Shown here piece by piece: positions 1 through 4,997 of a stretch of DNA of 5,239 bases (its first letter is position 1; each line of letters begins with the position of its first letter). The translations under genes and the position numbers were made by a program. The DNA comes from a bacterium (Candidatus Gribaldobacteria) CG07_land_8_20_14_0_80_33_18 (lineage in GTDB: Bacteria > Patescibacteriota > Minisyncoccia > Minisyncoccales > CG1-02-41-26), in NCBI GenBank assembly GCA_002779425.1, contig PEWP01000030.1, forward strand, positions 1-5,239, in the 5' to 3' direction. The notes beneath the pieces were generated by a model, which did no database searches, was not told the DNA's origin, and saw only the letters and a program-made list of their open reading frames with translations.

Positions 1-1
1 A

Positions 2-1393
2 TTAAAAAAACTATGGCCAGGCTACTGGGAAAATTCTTGTTCCAGCCATCCTTTTAAAGGCGAAACTTATCTCAAAGCAGGAGAGAGAAGATTAAAAGAA
101 GAGCTCGGTTTTAATTATCAACTTAAATTTATAGATAAGTTCCTTTACCAAGCATCTTATAAGGATATTGGTTCAGAAAATGAAATTTGCGCGGTATTAA
201 TGGGTAAATATAACAAAGAGCCCAAACCCGATCCCAAAGAGATTGTTGATTGGAAATGGATTAATCCTAAAGAACTTAAAAAAGAAATAGCCAAAAATCC
301 TCAAAAATATACGCCGTGGGTTAAAATTGGATTAAAAAAATTAATGTCTTTAGAAAAAGCAGAAAAAAAGAAACAGGTTTCTAAATTAAACGCACTTTTA
401 AATGAATATTCAAAACTGATTCAGCCAGTGATTAAGAAACTTTTGGATTTCTATGTTGATGAAAAAAACCGAGAGATTGTTAAATATCAGATTCTTACTG
501 GCGGCAAAAGATTAAGACCGGCTTTAGTCATAATGGCTTGTCAATTATTGGGCGGAAAAATAAAAGATGCGTTTTTCCCAGCTGCTGGCTTGGAAATTTT
601 GCACAATTACAGCTTAATTATTGACGATATAATTGACAATAGCAATCTAAGAAGAGAAAAGCCAACCTGCTGGTTTAAATTTGGCAGGTCAATTGCTCAA
701 TGCATAGGGACTGATTATCCAGCTGCTGCCTTTCAAGCCGCCAATCGCTCAAAGGAACCAATTAAAATATCTGAACTTTTTGCCAGAACTATGAAAACAA
801 TTGTTGACGGAGAAATTTTAGATATATTGTTTGAACAGCAAGGAAGAGAAGATGAGTTCTATGTTGTTAAAAATCGGTATCAAAATATAACTGAGAAAGA
901 CTATTTTGAGATGGTGAATAAAAAAACAGCAGCTTTATTTCAAACTTGTTGTGAGGCCGGCGGGATTTGCGCTGGAGCTAAAAAGAAACAAATAGAGGCT
1001 TTAAAAAATTACGGTTTTAATTTAGGTGTTGCTTTTCAAATCCAAGATGATATTTTGGATATTTTTGGCGAGAAAGTTTCAACCACTAAAAAAATTGGCA
1101 GGGATATAAGAGAAAGAAAAGGAGGAAATATCATCATTCTCTTCGCTTTAAAAGAGCTTTCTAAAAAGAAAAAACAAAGAATTCTAAAAATAATGCGAAA
1201 GAAAGAAATTAAAAATAAAGACATCAAGGAAGCAGTAAAACTAATTAACCAAACTCGTAGTCGTCAAAAAGCTTATCAATTTGGGCAAAAATTTGTTGAA
1301 AAAGCCAAAAAAAATCTCAATTCTTTATCTAAAAATAAATGGAACGATATTTTAAGAGAAATCGCTGGTTTTGCCATAGAAAGAGAAAAATAA
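2..1393 (+). CDS. Type 1 isopentenyl-diphosphate isomerase fused to trans-polyprenyl (FPP/GGPP-type) diphosphate synthase; 5' end outside window
   Basis: The reading frame is open from base 2 to the TAA at 1391-1393, giving 463 visible residues; the true start lies upstream. Residues 1-115 are the C-terminal half of a Nudix-fold IDI: LWPGYWENSCSSHP (4-17), RRLKEELG further on, an ENE metal/catalytic motif (codons 176-184) and YTPW near the end. IDI interconverts IPP and DMAPP. After a Lys-rich linker (about 115-130) comes a polyprenyl synthase with GGKRLRP (167-173), first Asp-rich motif DDIID (208-212) followed by RR, a KT motif (307-309) and second Asp-rich motif FQIQDDILD (349-353 for DDILD), then KIGRDIRERK. 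This part condenses IPP with allylic diphosphates. Tyr sits five residues before the first DDxxD and there is no insertion in that motif, as in archaeal-type GGPP synthases, so C20 is my best guess. Oddity: the usual catalytic Cys of IDI aligns with Ser14, with Cys13 beside it. The domain calls are firm; isomerase activity is uncertain. Confidence 0.93.
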   Translation, partial: LKKLWPGYWENSCSSHPFKGETYLKAGERRLKEELGFNYQLKFIDKFLYQASYKDIGSENEICAVLMGKYNKEPKPDPKEIVDWKWINPKELKKEIAKNPQKYTPWVKIGLKKLMSLEKAEKKKQVSKLNALLNEYSKLIQPVIKKLLDFYVDEKNREIVKYQILTGGKRLRPALVIMACQLLGGKIKDAFFPAAGLEILHNYSLIIDDIIDNSNLRREKPTCWFKFGRSIAQCIGTDYPAAAFQAANRSKEPIKISELFARTMKTIVDGEILDILFEQQGREDEFYVVKNRYQNITEKDYFEMVNKKTAALFQTCCEAGGICAGAKKKQIEALKNYGFNLGVAFQIQDDILDIFGEKVSTTKKIGRDIRERKGGNIIILFALKELSKKKKQRILKIMRKKEIKNKDIKEAVKLINQTRSRQKAYQFGQKFVEKAKKNLNSLSKNKWNDILREIAGFAIEREK

Positions 1394-1408
1394 TTTTACT
1401 TTTAAACA

Positions 1409-1852
1409 ATGAAAATTGTTAATACAACTATTGAGCTTCAAACAAAAGGAGAGTTTGATTTTATTGATTTAACCGATAAAGTTAAAGCTTTTATTAAAGA
1501 AAGCCAAATTAAAAATGGTTTGGTCAATATTCAAACTTTACACACCACCGCGGTACTTATTATTAACGAAAATGAACCTTTGTTGCTCGAAGATTTTAAA
1601 AGACATTTAGAGAATCTTTCTCCTAAAACTTTAAAATACAATCACGATGACTTTAAAAAACGAACTGTAAATCTTTGTGCAGACGAATGTATCAATGGTC
1701 ATTCTCATTGTAAGGCAATCCTTTTGTCAGTAAATGTCAGTTTGAATTTAATCAAGGGTGAAATCCAATTTGGCCAGTGGCAAAGAATTTTATTAGTAGA
1801 ATTAGACAGGACGAGAAAAAGAAAAATTCAGATTCAAATTCTCGGCGAGTAA
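1409..1852 (+). CDS. yjbQ: UPF0047 / YjbQ family protein
   Basis: This 147-residue protein has the usual length (about 140) and the family motifs in order: HTTA at 45-48, NEN at 53-55, NGHSHCKA at 96-103, GQWQ at 122-125, and a C-terminal strand of the type VELDRTRKRKIQIQ. The conserved His residues (45, 98, 100) fit the small beta-rich, trimeric, possibly metal-binding fold known for the family. E. coli YjbQ has been reported to have a weak secondary thiamin-phosphate synthase activity, but the physiological role is unsettled and I do not assign one. The gene starts 15 bases after the IDI-synthase stop, with no visible Shine-Dalgarno sequence, so it is probably co-transcribed with it. Its presence between isoprenoid genes may be accidental. 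The symbol marks family membership, not proven orthology. Confidence 0.9.
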   Translation: MKIVNTTIELQTKGEFDFIDLTDKVKAFIKESQIKNGLVNIQTLHTTAVLIINENEPLLLEDFKRHLENLSPKTLKYNHDDFKKRTVNLCADECINGHSHCKAILLSVNVSLNLIKGEIQFGQWQRILLVELDRTRKRKIQIQILGE

Positions 1853-1859
1853 ATTCTGA

Positions 1860-1949
1860 TATTTTTTAAAATACATTGGTAAAAAATTAAAAACGATAGA
1901 ATTAAAAGAGAGAATTAAGAAGTTAGAAGAAAAAATTAAAGGAAACTAA
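1860..1949 (+). other. Short start-less coiled-coil-like reading frame, possible gene remnant
   Basis: Between the UPF0047 gene and the next gene, one frame is open from after the TGA at 1857-1859 to the TAA at 1947-1949. It would encode about 29 residues with a heptad-like, charged pattern (ELKERIKKLEEKIKGN at the end). It has no ATG, GTG or well-placed TTG. It is in the same frame as the downstream terpene-synthase-like gene, which begins 24 bases after this stop. It could be the tail of a decayed gene, an unusual peptide starting at ATT, or chance in A-rich DNA. I see no convincing terminator in the 1853-1973 gap. Confidence 0.2.
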
Positions 1950-1973
1950 AGAATAAAAATAATTTTATTTAAT

Positions 1974-2963
1974 ATGATAATTGAGAAAATTTTGAAACAA
2001 TTGACTCCGGAGAGGGTGAAAAAAGAAATAGAAACCGTTCAGAAAATAAAACTTCCTCCCGAACTTCAAAAATGGGTAAGAAAATATGAGAAAGTAGGGA
2101 AGAGGAGTGAATTTTTTTGGAAATTTATATATCAGATATATCGAATAATAAAACCCTTCAATTTATCGGCTATATATCAAAACTCTATTATTGAAATCAA
2201 ATTTCTAATAGTTATGTTTATTATTTTATTAGACGATATCGCCGATAAAACAAGAAATAAAACTCTACTGAACGAATTATTAAAAATTCCTTTAGGGTGG
2301 ATTAATATAAAATTTAATCGATTAAATCAAAAAGAAAAAATATATCTTACTATTACTATAAATCTTTGGGATTATATTAAAAAAACAATTAGCAAATACC
2401 CAAGATACAAAGAATTTAAAGATATTTTTAATTATGATATAAATCAAACTCTCAATGCGATGAAATATTCATATCTTATAAATGAATATCCTTATTTAAT
2501 TAATAAGACAGAGTATTGGTTATATTCACCCCATACCTTACAAGGTATGATAAATTGTACTCTAGATTTGATGTGTCTCTCAAAATTTAATATTAGAGAG
2601 TTAGGTAGAGTAAGAGAAATCTTTTGGAGGGGCCAAAAAATGGCAAGAATTTCAAATTGTCTAAGTACTTGGGAGAGAGAATTAAATGAAAGAGATTTAA
2701 CGAGTGGAATATTTGTCTATAGCCTAAGTTCTGGTTTATTGGATGTGGATATCAAAAATTTAAATAAAAAAAATATCATTGCTAAAATTAATCATTCCAA
2801 AATAGAGGGTGATTTGAAAAAAGAATGGCAACAATGCTACGACGAAATTAATTACCTCTGTAGAAAAATTAAATCAATAAATTCTACAACTGTTCTTGGC
2901 CAGTTAGAAAAGTTACTTTTAATATATTTAATCGCTGAGAAATATCGCCCTAAAATAAAATAA
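1974..2963 (+). CDS. Divergent class I terpene synthase-like protein
   Basis: This 329-residue, largely helical protein is not one I recognise by overall sequence, but it carries the two metal-binding signatures of class I terpene synthases. The first is DDIAD (87-91) at the end of a hydrophobic helix. The second is an NSE-type triad N228-x3-T232-x3-E236, with a basic residue (R235) just before the Glu. The 141-residue spacing between them and the total length match bacterial sesquiterpene cyclases such as pentalenene synthase (about 139 apart). Such enzymes ionise a prenyl diphosphate with three Mg2+ and cyclise it. The neighbouring GGPP/FPP-type synthase would supply the substrate. Oddities: no Arg occurs between residues 164 and 207, where the pyrophosphate-sensor Arg is expected, and the C-terminal RY pair is not evident (only Y324-R325). 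ATG 1974 has no Shine-Dalgarno; the AAAGGA at 1938-1943 is about 30 bases away. It could be a non-cyclising relative. No signal peptide is seen. Confidence 0.65.
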   Translation: MIIEKILKQLTPERVKKEIETVQKIKLPPELQKWVRKYEKVGKRSEFFWKFIYQIYRIIKPFNLSAIYQNSIIEIKFLIVMFIILLDDIADKTRNKTLLNELLKIPLGWINIKFNRLNQKEKIYLTITINLWDYIKKTISKYPRYKEFKDIFNYDINQTLNAMKYSYLINEYPYLINKTEYWLYSPHTLQGMINCTLDLMCLSKFNIRELGRVREIFWRGQKMARISNCLSTWERELNERDLTSGIFVYSLSSGLLDVDIKNLNKKNIIAKINHSKIEGDLKKEWQQCYDEINYLCRKIKSINSTTVLGQLEKLLLIYLIAEKYRPKIK

Positions 2964-2968
2964 ATAAA

Positions 2969-4609
2969 ATGGCAACCATTTTTCAACTGCATCAAGTTAT
3001 ACTTTTCTTAACAATTAGTATTGGTTTATGGTTAGCCTTTTGGGTTTATTTTGCAGGAAAAACAAAGAAGACAAATAAATATTTCTTTTGGATGGTTTTA
3101 CTTTGGCTTACTGGAGAGATAGTCCCTTATTTTCTTTTCCGAAATGTATTATTATCCCAAAAGATTCTTTTTTTTCTTCCTAAATTAGAGATTGCTTTTG
3201 TTTTCATCTTTTTTATTTTCTTTTATTTATTTTCCATAAATTTTCTTAAAGAAACGAATAAATTCCCACTTTTAAATAAATTAATACCCTGTACAGCTAT
3301 AGTGGGGGCATTTTTATCGATTTTTACAAACTTATTTCTAGAGAGAGTAGAGTTAACCGAAGAGAGAATGGGACTAAATCTTATTCTTACCCCTGGAGGA
3401 AAGATCATTTGGTTAGGTTTTGTCATTATTATAACTTTATTTATACTCTCTCGTTTCTTATTAAATTATTTTAGGACCTTAAGAGAAAATAAACTAAGAT
3501 TTCAATATTTTTTAATAGGCGTTTTCATTTGGGCTATAATAAACCTTGTTTTTAATGTTTATTTTCCAATAATTTATAATACATTTCGATATGCTTATTT
3601 CGGTAATTATGTCATTTTTGTTTTTTTTGGTTTCACCGCTTATGCCATTGTTAAGCGGGAGTTGTTTGGGATAAAGGTTGTCTTGACTGCTTTGTTGGTT
3701 GGGTTGATTGCGATTTTACTTTTTTTGGATGCGGTTTTATTTACTCAGACACTTGGTATCCAGATTCTAAAAGGAATAATTTTGGTTATCTTTCTCTTCT
3801 TTGGTTATTCTCTCATTAAAAGCGTTCTAAGAGAAATCAAGTTGAGGGAAGAACTGGGAATAGCTTATCAGGAGCTGAAAAAATTAGATGAGGCCAAGAT
3901 GGAATTTCTTTCCATTGCTTCGCATCAGTTGAGAACCCCTTTAACCGTGATTAAAGGTTATCTTTCAATGATTTTGGATGGGGATTATGGAAAAATTCCA
4001 GAAAAAGTCCAAGAAAAAATGAAAGACGTTTATTTATCTTCAGAGAGATTGATAAAGCTGGTAAATGATTTACTCTCGGCAACCAGAATTGAGACAGGGA
4101 AAATGGAACTAAAGCTTAAAAAAGCGCCAATTGAACCAATAATTGAACAAGCCATAAAAGAATTAGAGATTAAAGTCAAAGAAAAAAATCTTTATCTACG
4201 GTTTGAAAAACCCCCGAAGGAGAGCAAGCTCCCTACGGGGCAGGCAAAAAAGCAGTTGCCGGAAATGTTAATTGACAGCGAAAAGATAAAAGAAGCGATT
4301 TACAATATTATTGACAACAGCATTCGCTATACCCAGAAAGGCGGAATCACAATAAAATGCAAAATGCAAAATTCAAAATGCAAAATTGAAGTGTCGGATA
4401 CGGGCACCGGTTTGACAGAAGATGAGATAGCTAAACTATTTGAGAGTTTTTCCCGAGGGGCAGCAGGTTCTCGGCTTTATTCTGAAGGAGTGGGACTCGG
4501 ACTTTACATTGCCAGAAAATTTATTGAAATGCACAATGGCACAATCCGAGCAGAATCAGAAGGCAAGGGAAAGGGTTCAAGTTTTTGTATTGAACTTGCG
4601 ATGAAATAA
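2969..4609 (+). CDS. Multi-pass membrane sensor histidine kinase
   Basis: This 546-residue protein has about nine hydrophobic segments (roughly 8-29, 38-58, 72-92, 104-124, 146-168, 178-199, 208-228, 236-258, 265-284). The first seven resemble the 7TM N-terminal sensor region of many bacterial histidine kinases. A coiled coil (285-312) leads to a HisKA domain with the H-box SHQLRTPLT and phospho-acceptor His319. The ATPase domain has an N-box (N446, N450), G1 (DTGTG 477-481), F-box (LFESFSRG 490-497) and G2 (GVGLGLYIARK from 507). All catalytic motifs are intact, so it should autophosphorylate. No periplasmic PAS or other large sensor domain is present, so the signal is probably membrane-borne or small; the ligand is unknown. 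It begins 5 bases after the terpene-synthase-like stop, without a Shine-Dalgarno, which suggests coupling. The response regulator follows 22 bases later and is its likely partner. Two repeat-derived insertions lie in the ATPase domain (415-426 and about 463-474). Confidence 0.95.
   Translation: MATIFQLHQVILFLTISIGLWLAFWVYFAGKTKKTNKYFFWMVLLWLTGEIVPYFLFRNVLLSQKILFFLPKLEIAFVFIFFIFFYLFSINFLKETNKFPLLNKLIPCTAIVGAFLSIFTNLFLERVELTEERMGLNLILTPGGKIIWLGFVIIITLFILSRFLLNYFRTLRENKLRFQYFLIGVFIWAIINLVFNVYFPIIYNTFRYAYFGNYVIFVFFGFTAYAIVKRELFGIKVVLTALLVGLIAILLFLDAVLFTQTLGIQILKGIILVIFLFFGYSLIKSVLREIKLREELGIAYQELKKLDEAKMEFLSIASHQLRTPLTVIKGYLSMILDGDYGKIPEKVQEKMKDVYLSSERLIKLVNDLLSATRIETGKMELKLKKAPIEPIIEQAIKELEIKVKEKNLYLRFEKPPKESKLPTGQAKKQLPEMLIDSEKIKEAIYNIIDNSIRYTQKGGITIKCKMQNSKCKIEVSDTGTGLTEDEIAKLFESFSRGAAGSRLYSEGVGLGLYIARKFIEMHNGTIRAESEGKGKGSSFCIELAMK
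4211..4246 (+). repeat. GC-rich imperfect hairpin repeat inserted in frame in the kinase ATPase domain
   Basis: A GC-rich patch in an AT-rich gene forms an imperfect inverted repeat. CCCCG (4212-4216) pairs with CGGGG (4236-4240), and GGAG (4219-4222) pairs with CTCC (4229-4232) around a six-base loop, followed by CAGGC. It encodes PPKESKLPTGQA (residues 415-426), just before the conserved LPEMLIDSEK segment, where typical kinases have only a short turn. From memory, LPTGQA-like peptides recur in unrelated proteins of candidate-phyla genomes, which points to a dispersed repeat unit that tolerates translation. The hairpin and the compositional break are seen directly; membership of a repeat family is inference. 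Confidence 0.6.
4354..4388 (+). repeat. A-rich short tandem repeat (AAAATGC / AAAATTC units) inside the kinase gene
   Basis: Five tandem seven-base units of the pattern AAAATKC or close variants (AAAATGC, AAAATGC, AAAATTC, AAAATGC, AAAATT) run head to tail. They are translated as KCKMQNSKCKI (about residues 463-473), in the loop between two beta strands just before the G1 box (DTGTG). The seven-base period shifts the codon phase every unit, so only the total length keeps the frame. The unit resembles A-rich heptamer arrays often seen between genes in AT-rich candidate-phyla genomes (recalled, not searched). Confidence 0.6.
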
Positions 4610-4617
4610 ACTATAAT
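4590..4617 (+). promoter_or_regulatory. Possible sigma70-type promoter for the response regulator
   Basis: TTGAAC (4590-4595, four of six matches to the -35 consensus) is separated by 16 bases from a perfect TATAAT (4612-4617). The -35 lies inside the last codons of the kinase gene. A start about seven bases downstream, near 4624, would leave a leader of only about 8 bases before ATG 4632, just holding the AGGAG. In such AT-rich DNA a TATAAT can occur by chance, so this is a moderate call. Confidence 0.35.
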
Positions 4618-4623
4618 TTAATT

Positions 4624-4628
4624 AGGAG
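4624..4628 (+). promoter_or_regulatory. Shine-Dalgarno AGGAG of the response regulator
   Basis: AGGAG lies three bases before ATG 4632, a short spacing. It is the only clear Shine-Dalgarno in front of any complete gene here, and it fixes the start of the response regulator. Confidence 0.7.
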
Positions 4629-4631
4629 TTT

Positions 4632-4997
4632 ATGAAAAAAATTTTAATAATTGAAGATGAGAAAATACTTTTTTCCATGTATAAAGAGAAATTTGAGATG
4701 GAAGGATTTGAAATTTTTGAAGCCAAAGATGTGATTGATGGTTTGAAATTGGCAAAAAAAGAAAAACCGGATTTAGTGATTTTAGATATTCTTCTTCCTG
4801 GTGAAAATGGACTTTCTTTTTTAAAGGCGCAAAAGAATGAACCTTCGATTTCAAAAATTCCAATTATTGTTTTCTCTAATCTTGACGACCCGAAAACAAA
4901 GGAAAAAGCAGACGAATTAGGCGCAAAAAAATATTTAATTAAAGCAAATTATGAACCGCGTGAGTTAGTCAAAATAATTAAAAAATATTTGGAATGA
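4632..4997 (+). CDS. Single-domain (CheY/Spo0F-like) response regulator
   Basis: The 121 residues form one complete receiver domain and nothing else. It shows the acidic pair E8-D9 (IIEDEK), phospho-acceptor Asp52 (VILDILLPGENG), switch Ser82 (IIVFSN) and conserved Lys104 (YLIKAN). All residues needed for phosphotransfer and Mg2+ binding are present. It should take a phosphate from His319 of the kinase encoded immediately upstream (22-base gap). There is no DNA-binding or enzymatic output domain, so the signal must pass on by protein-protein contact or through a phosphorelay whose next member is not in the window. Start ATG 4632 follows an AGGAG, and a candidate promoter overlaps the kinase stop, so it may be made partly independently of the kinase. 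The TGA stop overlaps the archease start. Confidence 0.95.
   Translation: MKKILIIEDEKILFSMYKEKFEMEGFEIFEAKDVIDGLKLAKKEKPDLVILDILLPGENGLSFLKAQKNEPSISKIPIIVFSNLDDPKTKEKADELGAKKYLIKANYEPRELVKIIKKYLE

Noticed and set aside
200..202. ATG 200 as the start of the prenyl synthase gene
   Set aside because: The same frame is open to the left edge and encodes clear IDI motifs, so this Met is internal; it also has no Shine-Dalgarno.
344..346. ATG 344 as a separate start for the synthase domain
   Set aside because: It is at the domain boundary, but there is no stop between the domains and no Shine-Dalgarno before it; a fusion is the simpler reading.
1036..1227. Reverse-strand open frame, hydrophobic 63 residues
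   Set aside because: It is antisense to the conserved second Asp-rich region of the prenyl synthase; no own signals.
1974..2963. UbiA prenyltransferase or squalene/phytoene synthase as the identity of the DDxxD protein
   Set aside because: UbiA would show about nine membrane helices, and squalene/phytoene synthases carry two DxxxD motifs; neither fits, while the N-x3-T-x3-E triad fits class I terpene synthases.
3223..3426. Reverse-strand open frame inside the kinase membrane region
   Set aside because: Shadow of the kinase gene, no recognisable motif or Shine-Dalgarno.
4211..4246. Rho-independent terminator at the GC hairpins (also 5139-5156)
   Set aside because: No following T-run, and both lie in frame inside intact coding sequences.
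4354..4388. CRISPR-like array
   Set aside because: The units are seven bases long with no spacers and lie inside a conserved gene.
4630..4863. Reverse-strand open frame opposite the response regulator
   Set aside because: Shadow of a fully conserved receiver domain; low-complexity product.
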